A stretch of 64,000 bases of DNA, taken from positions 744,001 through 808,000 of the forward strand of contig NZ_JALDAY010000002.1 in assembly GCF_022698165.1 (NCBI RefSeq), written 5' to 3'. Position numbers and translations under genes: made by a program. Positions 51,864 to 59,466 of this stretch are shown piece after piece; the stretch's first letter is position 1, and every line of letters starts with the position of its first letter. The DNA is from Streptomyces cylindrosporus. Its GTDB lineage: Bacteria > Actinomycetota > Actinomycetes > Streptomycetales > Streptomycetaceae. The notes below the pieces were generated by a model. That model had not been told where the DNA came from and did not search any database. It saw only the letters and a program-made list of their open reading frames with translations.

Positions 51864-51888
51864 GCGTCGGCCCCCGGTCGCCGGGTAC
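51864..51888 (+). promoter_or_regulatory. SigB-type promoter of the hemerythrin gene
   Basis: GCGT (51864-51867), 15-nt spacer, GGGTAC (51883-51888), 51 nt before the ATG at 51940. It matches GNNT-N15-GGGTAC. Confidence 0.6.
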
Positions 51889-51939
51889 CCGCCGCTCGCA
51901 CAACCGGACGCACATCCCCTACCGGAGGAAGACAAGAGG

Positions 51940-52488
51940 ATGACCGAGCGCACCGACGTGGTGGAGCTGCTCAAGGGGCAGCACACCAGGATCCGAGAAC
52001 TGTTCGACGAGGTGGCGAACACCAAGGGCCAGGACCGGGCGCACCACTTCCACGACCTCGTCCGCCTGCTCGCGGTGCACGAGACCGCCGAGGAAGAGGT
52101 CGTCCACCCCTTCGCCCGCAAGAACATCGACGGCGGCGAACTGGTCGTCAAGGACCGGATCGAGGAGGAGGAGCACGCCAAACAGGCCCTCTCCCGCCTC
52201 GACGACATGGATCCGGACTCACCCGAGTTCCTGGACCAGTTCGCGGCCCTGCGCCAGGACGTGCTCGCGCACGCCGAGAACGAGGAGCGGTACGAGTTCG
52301 CGCACTTCGCCCGGGTCGCGGACCGCGGCAGGCTGGAGACCCTGGCCCGCGCGGTGCGGGCGGCCGAGGCCCTGGCGCCGACCCGCCCGCATCCCGGCAC
52401 CGACACCGCCGTCAAGAACATGGCGGTCGGTCCGGTCGCGGCCGTCGTGGACCGCACCCGGGACGTGGTGCGCAAGGCGATGGGCTGA
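51940..52488 (+). CDS. Hemerythrin domain protein
   Basis: A 182-residue cytosolic non-heme di-iron protein. Ligand candidates are H15 (LLKGQHTRI), H47 and E51 (LLAVHETAEEE), H56, H79 (EEEEHAKQ) and H112 (LAHAENEE), which fits the hemerythrin HHE pattern. It may sense or scavenge oxygen or nitric oxide under stress. A SigB-type promoter precedes it, and AGGAGGAA serves as the binding site. A strong hairpin follows the stop. Confidence 0.92.
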   Translation: MTERTDVVELLKGQHTRIRELFDEVANTKGQDRAHHFHDLVRLLAVHETAEEEVVHPFARKNIDGGELVVKDRIEEEEHAKQALSRLDDMDPDSPEFLDQFAALRQDVLAHAENEERYEFAHFARVADRGRLETLARAVRAAEALAPTRPHPGTDTAVKNMAVGPVAAVVDRTRDVVRKAMG

Positions 52489-52499
52489 CCCGCGCGCGA

Positions 52500-52551
52500 G
52501 GCGGCCGGAAAGGGTGACGATCATGCGAAACGATCTCCTCTTCCGGCCGCC
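52500..52551 (+). terminator. Terminator of the hemerythrin gene
   Basis: An 11-bp perfect stem: GGCGGCCGGAA (52500-52510) pairs with TTCCGGCCGCC (52541-52551) around a 30-nt loop that holds a short GATC-GATC inner stem. It begins 12 nt after the hemerythrin stop and ends just before the VOC -10 box. Confidence 0.65.
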
Positions 52552-52556
52552 CCAAC

Positions 52557-52562
52557 TAGGCT
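52557..52562 (+). promoter_or_regulatory. -10 box of the leaderless VOC gene
   Basis: TAGGCT (52557-52562) ends seven bases before the ATG at 52570, with no Shine-Dalgarno sequence. This places the transcription start at the start codon. No clear -35 is visible. Confidence 0.5.
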
Positions 52563-52569
52563 CGTCCGC

Positions 52570-52917
52570 ATGGACATTCTGGGAGCCACGCTGCGTGTCT
52601 GCGTCGACGACCTGGAGACCGCGGTCCCGTTCTACGAACGGCTGGCCGGCGGCACCGCGCTGCGTTTCGAGCGCGGTGGCGTCCAGGTGGCCGCGGTCGG
52701 CTGCTTCCTGCTGATGAGCGGGCCCGAGGCGGAGCTGGAGGTACTGCGCAAGGTGGCCGCGACGATCGCCGTCAAGGACGTCGAGGAGGCCCACCGGGTC
52801 CTCACCGAGCTCGGCGCCCATGTCGTCGCCGGCCCGGTGGCGACCCCGGCGGGCCGCAATCTGATCGCGGTGCATCCGGACGGCATGGTGTACGAGTACG
52901 TGGACCGCAACTCGTAA
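52570..52917 (+). CDS. VOC superfamily (glyoxalase-like) protein
   Basis: A 115-residue protein of the glyoxalase/bleomycin-resistance (VOC) fold with two betaalphabetabetabeta modules (DILGATLRVCVDDLETAVPFYERL, then ATIAVKDVEEAHRVLTELGAHV). The metal-ligand positions are not obvious. It is probably a small-molecule-binding or dioxygenase-type protein. The ATG at 52570 is likely leaderless. Confidence 0.85.
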   Translation: MDILGATLRVCVDDLETAVPFYERLAGGTALRFERGGVQVAAVGCFLLMSGPEAELEVLRKVAATIAVKDVEEAHRVLTELGAHVVAGPVATPAGRNLIAVHPDGMVYEYVDRNS

Positions 52918-52922
52918 CCCGC

Positions 52923-54170
52923 TCACCGCTCCTGTGCGATGGTCCGCGCCAACCGCCGTGCGGAGGGCCGCAGTTCACGTTCCACGGCCTTCTCCGTCCG
53001 CCGGTCCAGGACGACCTTCGGCGTGGACGGGCCGCGCCGGTCGAGGAGTTCGACGCGCAGGTGCGTCGGCGGATGGGTGGCGTCCTGCTGGTGCCACTCC
53101 AATGCGCTGACCCGGCGCAGCCGTTCACGCTCGCGCGGCGGTACGGCCGCCACGCGGTCGGCGAGTTGCGCCCACAGCGTCTCGTGGGGACCGGACAGGT
53201 CGGCGGCCAGGCGGTGCAGCTCGTCATCGATCCGTGCGGCGTGCAGCAGGGTCTCCATCAGGTCCCGGGCGCCCTCGGTGGACGCGACCTCAGCGGCGAG
53301 GTCGTCGGCGAGGTACTCGCGCCGCGGGAAGCCGCGCAGCGACACCTTCTCCAGCAGGCTGAGCACGCTCTGCGCCGCATGGTGCGGGGGCGTGAGCGGC
53401 AGCGCCACCAGCACCCGGGCGACCCGTCCGTTCCAGCGCTCGGGCCGGAGCACCTCCACCCACAGCCGCAGCGTGTACAGGGCGCTGCCCACCACGCTGC
53501 CGTGCCGGGTGTCGCCGCCCGCGAAGTGGCCGAGCTCGTGCCCGAGCAGGGCGACCTTCTGCTGCGGGGTGAGCACGGCCCACAGCCCGAGCCCGAGGTG
53601 CAGCACCCGCTGCCGCAGCCCATAGGTGTGCACCCCGGCGTTGACCCGTCCGTCCACCACGATCACGTCGACGCCGCGCGTGCCCACTTCGCCCGCGACC
53701 TCGTCGATCAGCCCGAACAGCCGTGGCGCGTCGGCGCGTTCCAGCCTCGGCACCCGGGAGCCGAGCCGCGGAAAGCGCGGCAGCAGGACAAGGAACAGCA
53801 GCACCAGCGGCACGCCCACCGCCCAGGCGACCGGGTTGCCGCCGCCCGCCACCAGCAGCCCGACTCCCGCCCCGAGCAACGCGAACGACAGCCCGTGCAC
53901 CATGAGGGCCAGGGCGTACGACAGCACGTACGAGGCCGTCAGCCGGGCCCGCCGCCCTCGCGTGCCCTCACGGGCCAGCTCCTCGAAGGTCCCTTCGCTG
54001 TGCCGTCCGGCGAGCTCGCGCCGGCGTGCCGCGGTGCCGCCGAGGCCGTAGACGAAGAGCTCGGGCGCCACGTTCCACTCGCAGCCCGTGCACCACACGG
54101 GATATCCCGCGTCGACGGGCATGTCCAACCCGCACTGCGGACAGGTCTGTTCGGTCGTCTGCTCGGCCAT
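52923..54170 (-). CDS. M48 family metalloprotease with N-terminal zinc ribbon
   Basis: A 415-residue membrane peptidase. Residues 8-31 form a zinc ribbon (C10-x2-C13 and C27-x2-C30). Two hydrophobic stretches (SYALALMVHGLSFALLGAGVGLLV, PVAWAVGVPLVLLFLVLLP) anchor it. The HExxH motif is HELGH (211-215), with the third ligand E in EYLADDLAAE. The rest resembles HtpX-like M48 enzymes that degrade membrane proteins. ATG 54170 follows a G-rich binding site. It is convergent with the VOC gene. Confidence 0.9.
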   Translation of the reverse strand: MAEQTTEQTCPQCGLDMPVDAGYPVWCTGCEWNVAPELFVYGLGGTAARRRELAGRHSEGTFEELAREGTRGRRARLTASYVLSYALALMVHGLSFALLGAGVGLLVAGGGNPVAWAVGVPLVLLFLVLLPRFPRLGSRVPRLERADAPRLFGLIDEVAGEVGTRGVDVIVVDGRVNAGVHTYGLRQRVLHLGLGLWAVLTPQQKVALLGHELGHFAGGDTRHGSVVGSALYTLRLWVEVLRPERWNGRVARVLVALPLTPPHHAAQSVLSLLEKVSLRGFPRREYLADDLAAEVASTEGARDLMETLLHAARIDDELHRLAADLSGPHETLWAQLADRVAAVPPRERERLRRVSALEWHQQDATHPPTHLRVELLDRRGPSTPKVVLDRRTEKAVERELRPSARRLARTIAQER

Positions 54171-54268
54171 GCGTGCCCACCCCCGTCGCCGCCGCGTCGT
54201 ACTCGTGTGCGGCGACGAGAGCGGGCACCGGTCCGGTTCGGCCGGGGCGAGGCCGACTTCCCTACGTC

Positions 54269-56230
54269 TCAGGACTCGGGCGGACGCATACGGAAGTCGT
54301 AGTGCGCCGGCAGCGGTTCGTCGGTGACCCGGCTCCACAGCCGGCCGATCGCCTCCGCCCCCTCTCGCAGGTCGGCCACCTCGAAGCCCGCGCGGAAGAC
54401 GTCCAGCGCCTCCTCGGCCCGCCCCTCCGCGCACAGCAGCCCGGCCTCGATCAGCCGGAACCGGCCGCGCTCGCGGGTGGCCGGATGCAGTCGTCGCCAC
54501 ACGTCGCGCGCCTGGGCGGTGCGCCCCACGGCGAGCAGCGCCTCGATGGTCTCGCGGCCGAGCGCGGCCGTGGCCGCCGTCCACGACTCGCCGTTGTCGC
54601 GCCGCTCGTGGCACAGGTCGTCGAAGGCGTCCGCGTACCGGTCGGCGGCCCGCTCGTGGTTGCCGCTCTCCTGGTCGGCGACGGCGAGGCAGCGCAGCAA
54701 CGGCCAGAGGGACGGGGCGAGTTCGAGCGCCCGCTCCCAGCTGCGCACGGCCTGCGCCCGGTCACCGGCGTGCCACTGGGCGACGCCCAGGTGGTACTCG
54801 GTGAGCGGCGTGGCGGGCGCGGTCTCCAGCATGTCCCGCCAGTGCGTGGCGACGAGCGTCTGCCCGGGCGGCCGCACCCGGCGCGGCTCGGGGAAGGAGC
54901 CGGCCCGCAGCAGGTGCAGCCACGGCTCCTGGGCCTCGCCGAGCGTGTCCTCGTCGAAGGGGGTGCCGGGCAACTTCCAGTCGGCGCGCAGCACTTCGAG
55001 CGCTCCCCAGCCGGAGCCGGCGGCGAGGACCTCGCCGGGTTCGGTGTCGGCGCACGGCTTCCAGGCGGCGTACGCGGCCTCTAGTTCGGCGCGCGGCAGG
55101 GCCGCCTCCAGCCGCACCTCGGCACCCCGCAGCACCGCCGCCCACTCCCCCTCGGGGCGTGCGTCCAGCGGCCCGTACGCCTCCAGCCAGCTCAGCTCGC
55201 TCTCCGGTTCCAGCCGGACGTGCTCCAACTGGGTGCGGGCGAGCCCCGCCTGGATCTCGCAGTAGCCGCCGGTGCCCGGCTCGGTGAGCCACTCCTGCCA
55301 GCGCCGCCCGCCGGCGCCCGTGCCCCACACGAAGAGCTTGCGTCCGCGCAGCACGTCGGTGGACGTCTGCACGAGCCCGTGCCCGTCGGCGTCGAGGGCC
55401 GCGATCCAGCGCCGTCGCCCGTCGTCGATCTCGTAGAAGTAGTCGGCTGCGTAAGGGCTGTTGAGCGGGTACGTGCGGTCGATCCCGTCGTACGACGGCA
55501 CGGGCACCCGGCGCAGTCGCCGCTCGTACCCGAAGTGCCATGCCTCGTCGGCGGGTGCCAGCACCCGGCGCTCCTCGGGCACGGCGATGTTGGACCACCA
55601 GTACGTCGGCACGGGCCGCTCGTGCGGATTGCGGATGCGGACGCCGACGTACAGGAAGTCGGAGCCGTCCGGCAGCCAGAGGTCGATCTGGAAGGGCAGG
55701 TCCCGCAGCCGGTCCCACTCCCAGAGGCGGAGCATGTCGCCGCCGTCGGGGGCGGGGACGCGGGCGGCGTGCAGGGGTGCGCAGGAGAGCGGGGTGTGGC
55801 CGGTGGCGCCGATGTTCCATTCGATGCCGCCGGAGAACCAGGCGCCGTTCAGCGCGAAGTTCGCGGGCTGGAACACCGGGTTGCGGTAGAGGAGTTCGCG
55901 TCCGGTGGGCTTGTGGAGGAGGGAGGCGACGCGGCCGCCGAGGCCGGGCAGGACGGTGGCCTTGAGACGGTCGTTCTCGATCACCAGGGCGTCGATCTCA
56001 CGGGGTTCACGGGTTCTGCCGTACCCGTCCCTGACCCGCACGGGCAGCAGGCTGCGCAGCCTCTCGTAGCCGATCTGCCGAGCCATCTCGCGCGGCAGGT
56101 CCTCTCTGTCCCGGTCGTCGATGCGGTGAACCTCGTGGAGCAGTCGCAGCGGGGGCAGCGGGTTGTCCGGACCCAGCTCCGCTGCGGGCAACGTCAGTAC
56201 CTCACGTCGGATCGTCGTCACGATCACCAT
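54269..56230 (-). CDS. DUF5107-TPR protein
   Basis: A 653-residue protein with a DUF5107 galactose-mutarotase-like N-terminal region (VIENDRLKATVLPGLGGRVASLLHKPTGRELLYRNPVFQPANF, GIEWNIGATGH, YWWSNIAVPE, YFYEID) and C-terminal tetratricopeptide repeats (YHLGVAQWHAGDRAQAVRSWERALELAPSLWPLLRCLAVADQESG and following). It probably binds or hydrolyses a carbohydrate, with the TPR region serving as a protein interface. ATG 56230 has a weak binding site; GTG 56227 is possible. Confidence 0.85.
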   Translation of the reverse strand: MVIVTTIRREVLTLPAAELGPDNPLPPLRLLHEVHRIDDRDREDLPREMARQIGYERLRSLLPVRVRDGYGRTREPREIDALVIENDRLKATVLPGLGGRVASLLHKPTGRELLYRNPVFQPANFALNGAWFSGGIEWNIGATGHTPLSCAPLHAARVPAPDGGDMLRLWEWDRLRDLPFQIDLWLPDGSDFLYVGVRIRNPHERPVPTYWWSNIAVPEERRVLAPADEAWHFGYERRLRRVPVPSYDGIDRTYPLNSPYAADYFYEIDDGRRRWIAALDADGHGLVQTSTDVLRGRKLFVWGTGAGGRRWQEWLTEPGTGGYCEIQAGLARTQLEHVRLEPESELSWLEAYGPLDARPEGEWAAVLRGAEVRLEAALPRAELEAAYAAWKPCADTEPGEVLAAGSGWGALEVLRADWKLPGTPFDEDTLGEAQEPWLHLLRAGSFPEPRRVRPPGQTLVATHWRDMLETAPATPLTEYHLGVAQWHAGDRAQAVRSWERALELAPSLWPLLRCLAVADQESGNHERAADRYADAFDDLCHERRDNGESWTAATAALGRETIEALLAVGRTAQARDVWRRLHPATRERGRFRLIEAGLLCAEGRAEEALDVFRAGFEVADLREGAEAIGRLWSRVTDEPLPAHYDFRMRPPES

Positions 56231-56270
56231 GGAAGCCGCTCGCCGATGAGCTGACCAGGGGAGGTACCGG

Positions 56271-57170
56271 TCAGGATTCCGCAAAGGCGGACACGAGGGC
56301 GTCGGCGAGGAGGGCGCCCGCCGAGCCGTCCGGGTCGAGATCGGGGTCGTAGATCGTGACGTTGAGCCCGACGCACTGCGGGGAGGCGAGCAACGGCCGC
56401 AGTACCGCGACGAGTTCCTCCGGGAGCAGCCCGTCCGGATCGGGGCTGTCGACGGCCGGCATCACCGACGGGTCGAGGACGTCGGCGTCCAAGTGCACCC
56501 AGAATCCCTGGAGTTGGGGCACGGCGAAGGCCTGCGCGGTGGCCGTCGCGAGCGCCTCCCCGCCCCACTCCCGCACGTCACCCACCGTCACGACCGGAAT
56601 CTTGAGGGCGGCGAGCTCGGCCCGCTCCTTCTCGAAGCAGTCCCGGATGCCGAAGTACCGCACGTCCTCGTCGCGCAGATACGGCTTCAGTCCCTCCAGG
56701 TCCGTCAGGTCGTCCTGCCCGCGCCCGGTGGCCAGCGCGACCTCCTCCCCGCCCGCCGCGCCGACGCGGTCGGAGTTGCCGGGGTGCCGGAAGTCAGGGG
56801 AGGCGTCCAGCGAGACCAGCCCGTAGCGCCCGATGCGGCGCAGCGCGAGCGAGGCTCCGAGCTGGATGGAGCAGTCACCGCCGAGCACGACGGGAAAGTC
56901 CCCGGCCCGCACATGCCGCTCGACGCGGTCGGCGAGCTTCACGGTGTACGAGGCGATGGCGGCGGCGTTGAAGACCCCGTCGCCCTCCTGCCAGTCCCCC
57001 CGGTCGTACCGCGGCGGCACGACCACCCCGCCCTCCAGCGCCCCCAAGCGCTGCACGATCCGCTGCTCCCGCAGCGCCCCGGCGAGCTTGTAGCAGCCGG
57101 GCACGGTGCCGGGTGCGGGCGGGCGCAGGCCCAGGTTGGAGGGGGCGTCCAGCACGACGAAATTCCGCAT
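56271..57170 (-). CDS. Arginase/ureohydrolase-fold protein with altered metal ligands
   Basis: A 299-residue ureohydrolase-fold protein starting ATG 57170 with GAGG upstream. The usual GGDHS, DAHxD and DxDxxDP metal motifs appear as GGDCS (97-101, Cys for His), DASPD (122-126, Ser for His) and HLDADVLDP (D228, D230 retained). Two manganese ligands are thus changed. It might have altered metal use or a different reaction, such as formiminoglutamase-like chemistry. Substrate unknown; it is monocistronic or coupled to nothing obvious. Confidence 0.85.
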   Translation of the reverse strand: MRNFVVLDAPSNLGLRPPAPGTVPGCYKLAGALREQRIVQRLGALEGGVVVPPRYDRGDWQEGDGVFNAAAIASYTVKLADRVERHVRAGDFPVVLGGDCSIQLGASLALRRIGRYGLVSLDASPDFRHPGNSDRVGAAGGEEVALATGRGQDDLTDLEGLKPYLRDEDVRYFGIRDCFEKERAELAALKIPVVTVGDVREWGGEALATATAQAFAVPQLQGFWVHLDADVLDPSVMPAVDSPDPDGLLPEELVAVLRPLLASPQCVGLNVTIYDPDLDPDGSAGALLADALVSAFAES

Positions 57171-57232
57171 GCGGGTCATCCTCGTCGACGTACAGTCGGG
57201 CCTTCAACGGAATTCGACGCGGGAGCAGACCG

Positions 57233-57580
57233 ATGGGCGAGCAGCACACGTACCGGGTGATCGTCCGGGGCACGTGGGACGGGCTGAGCGAGGAGGCCCG
57301 CGAGCGGCTGCTGGCCGAGGCGGCGGAGCACTCCATGGCAAGCATGCGGTTCTGCGAGGAGGGCTCGCTGTCGTACGAGCCGGCGCCGCTCAAGCACTTC
57401 TCGATGCGGTACGTGGTCGTCTCGGACGCCGCCGACGGCGAGGAGATGGCGGGCGCGATCGCGGAGGACCGGGCGGAGACGGCGCTGCGGGAGCTGGGCT
57501 ACGGGTTCCGCGGCCTGAAGTCCACCGTGACGGACCTCGACACCATGAAGATCAACTTCAAGCCCGCATCTCGGCGGTGA
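57233..57580 (+). CDS. DUF6204 family protein
   Basis: A 115-residue protein typical of Streptomyces. HTYRVIVRGTWDGLSEEARERLLAEAAEHSMASMRFCEEGSLSYE is the DUF6204 signature. ATG 57233 follows GGGAGC. Its end overlaps the convergent GNAT gene by 23 bp. Function unknown. Confidence 0.85.
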   Translation: MGEQHTYRVIVRGTWDGLSEEARERLLAEAAEHSMASMRFCEEGSLSYEPAPLKHFSMRYVVVSDAADGEEMAGAIAEDRAETALRELGYGFRGLKSTVTDLDTMKINFKPASRR

Positions 57581-58112
57581 TCGCCCAGCGCTCGTGGTCC
57601 CGCCAGGCCCCGTCGATGAAGAGCATGGCCGGCGAGAAGCCTTCGAGCCGGAAGCCGCACGAGCGGGCCAGGGCGATGGAGGCCGCGTTCCGGGGCTGTA
57701 CGTTGATCTCCAGCCGGTGCAGCCGCATCGCGCCGAAGGCGTACCCCACCACCAGGTCGAGCCCCTCCCGCATCAGGCCCCGCCCGGCGGCGTGCGCGAA
57801 CGCGCCGTATCCGAGCGCGCCGCTCTGGAAGCCGCCCTCGACGATGTTGTTGATGTTGATGAACCCGGCGATGGCCCCGTCGCCGTGCTCGCTCTCCTTC
57901 TCGCACACCATGAACCCGGCCCTGGTCCGGTCCTCGATCAGCCGCGCCGCGTACGCGGTGTACCCGTCCGCGGTGTCCGGCGGGAACAGCCAGGGGTGGT
58001 GCAGGTCCTTGCTCTCCCGGGCCCGGGCGGCGAACTCGGCACCGTCCTCGTAGGCGAAGTGACGTATCCCCACCCGGGGCCCCTCGGCGAGATAACGGGA
58101 TGCATGCGGCAT
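57558..58112 (-). CDS. GNAT family N-acetyltransferase (RimJ/RimL type)
   Basis: A 184-residue acetyltransferase. GFININNIVEGGFQSGALGYGAFAHAAGRGLMREGLDLVVGYAFGAMRLHRLEINVQPRNAASIALARSCGFRLEG contains motif A (the acetyl-CoA loop GYGAFAHAAGRGLM) and motif B typical of the ribosomal-protein and amino-sugar acetylase branch. The acceptor is unknown. The 3' end overlaps the DUF6204 gene. Confidence 0.9.
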   Translation of the reverse strand: MPHASRYLAEGPRVGIRHFAYEDGAEFAARARESKDLHHPWLFPPDTADGYTAYAARLIEDRTRAGFMVCEKESEHGDGAIAGFININNIVEGGFQSGALGYGAFAHAAGRGLMREGLDLVVGYAFGAMRLHRLEINVQPRNAASIALARSCGFRLEGFSPAMLFIDGAWRDHERWAITAEMRA

Positions 58113-58212
58113 CCGGCCACCCTACGGGGTGCCGCGTTCCGGCAGCGCCGCCAAGGGGCGCGGGGAACTGCGCGACCAGCCACGACGGCGCCGCAGCCGA
58201 CCGACGAACCCG

Positions 58213-58458
58213 TCAGCTCCGCCGTCTCATGAAATACGCCCCGCACAGAGCGCCGATCACGCCCGTGGCCAGCAGTGCCATCCACAGCGGCATCGTGACC
58301 TCGGGGATCAGCAGTCGGATCCTGGTCGCGCGGGTGTTCTCGAAGATGAAGATCAGGGCGAGAACGGCGAGGAGCAGCACGATGATCCGGGAGGGGGTCA
58401 TCAGCTGCCGGCCCCGGCCCCCGCTCTTGGCGCCGCTCTCGGCGGTCTTCGGGCTCAT
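58213..58458 (-). CDS. LapA/DUF1049 domain membrane protein
   Basis: An 81-residue protein: short polar N terminus (SPKTAESGAKSGGRGRQLM), helix SRIIVLLLAVLALIFIFENTRATRIRLLIPEV, then a second hydrophobic helix (MPLWMALLATGVIGALCGAYFMRRR). It is the DUF1049/LapA type, related to lipopolysaccharide-assembly-associated proteins. No clear binding site precedes ATG 58458. Role in actinobacteria unknown. Confidence 0.82.
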   Translation of the reverse strand: MSPKTAESGAKSGGRGRQLMTPSRIIVLLLAVLALIFIFENTRATRIRLLIPEVTMPLWMALLATGVIGALCGAYFMRRRS

Positions 58459-58530
58459 GCGACCAGGGTGGGTCCGAAGCCCGTCGCCCACACGGCGGGG
58501 GCCGCCGTCCGGGTGACGGAGTGCGCCGGG

Positions 58531-59466
58531 TCAGCGCAGGGCGGGCCGGTCGAGGGTCAGCGTGCCCGCGTCGGCGTCGAGTTCGGCGCTCACCCCGAAG
58601 GGGACGGTCAGCGCCCCCGCGCAGTGTCCGAAGCCGAACTCCTCGGCCACGGGCACCCCGAGGCCGCCGAGCCGGTCGACGAGCATCGCCCGTACCTGCT
58701 CGTACGGATCGCAGTCCTGCCACGACCCGAGCAGCACCCCGCTCACCCCGTCGAACCAGCCCGCGCGCAGGAGTTGGGTGAGGTAGCGGTCGAGGCGGTA
58801 CGTCTCCTCGCCCACGTCCTCCAGGCAGAGCAGTCCGCCGCGCGCACCGGGCCGGGCGTACGGGGTGCCCAGGTCGGCGGCGAGCAGGGAGAGGCAGCCG
58901 CCGAGGGTCACGCCCCGGGCCCGGCCGGGGACGAGGGCGGTGCCGCCGGAGGTGATCGTGCGGACGGTCTCCGGGGCGAGGAGCGTGGCCTTGAGGTGTT
59001 CCTGGGCCCGGGCGTTCTTGACGAAGTCGATCCCGGCGGCCATCGGCCCGTGCAGAGTGACGAGGCCGAGCCTGGTGGCGAACGCCTCGTGCAGGGCGGT
59101 GATGTCGCTGAAGCCGACGAAGACCTTGGGGCCGGCGGCGCGCATCGCGTCCCAGTCGAGCAGTTCGGCCATGCGCTGGACGCCGTAGCCGCCCCGCGCG
59201 CACAGCACCGCGTCCACCGACGGGTCGCACCAGGCGGCCTGGAGGTCGGCCGCGCGGTCCGCGTCCGTGCCCGCCAGGTAGCTGAACTGCCCGTGCCGGT
59301 CCAGCACATGGGGTGCCGCCACCGGGTCGAGATCCCAGCCGCGCAGCACGTCGAGGCCGGCCTGGAGGCGCTCCTCCGGCACCGGCCCGCTGGGCGCGAC
59401 GACGGCGACCCGGGCGCCGGGTGCGAGCCGGGCCGGCCGGACGAGTTCTCGTACCTCTTCGGTCAC
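58531..59466 (-). CDS. S66 family LD-carboxypeptidase
   Basis: A 311-residue serine peptidase that cleaves murein tetrapeptide L,D-bonds or microcin C7-like conjugates. It has the Ser in VGFSDITALHEAF, the Glu in LLCLEDVGEETYRLDRYL and the His in FGFGHCAGALTVPFG. GTG 59466 overlaps the S9 gene stop by 4 nt. It is the last gene of the four-peptidase operon. Confidence 0.92.
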   Translation of the reverse strand: MTEEVRELVRPARLAPGARVAVVAPSGPVPEERLQAGLDVLRGWDLDPVAAPHVLDRHGQFSYLAGTDADRAADLQAAWCDPSVDAVLCARGGYGVQRMAELLDWDAMRAAGPKVFVGFSDITALHEAFATRLGLVTLHGPMAAGIDFVKNARAQEHLKATLLAPETVRTITSGGTALVPGRARGVTLGGCLSLLAADLGTPYARPGARGGLLCLEDVGEETYRLDRYLTQLLRAGWFDGVSGVLLGSWQDCDPYEQVRAMLVDRLGGLGVPVAEEFGFGHCAGALTVPFGVSAELDADAGTLTLDRPALR

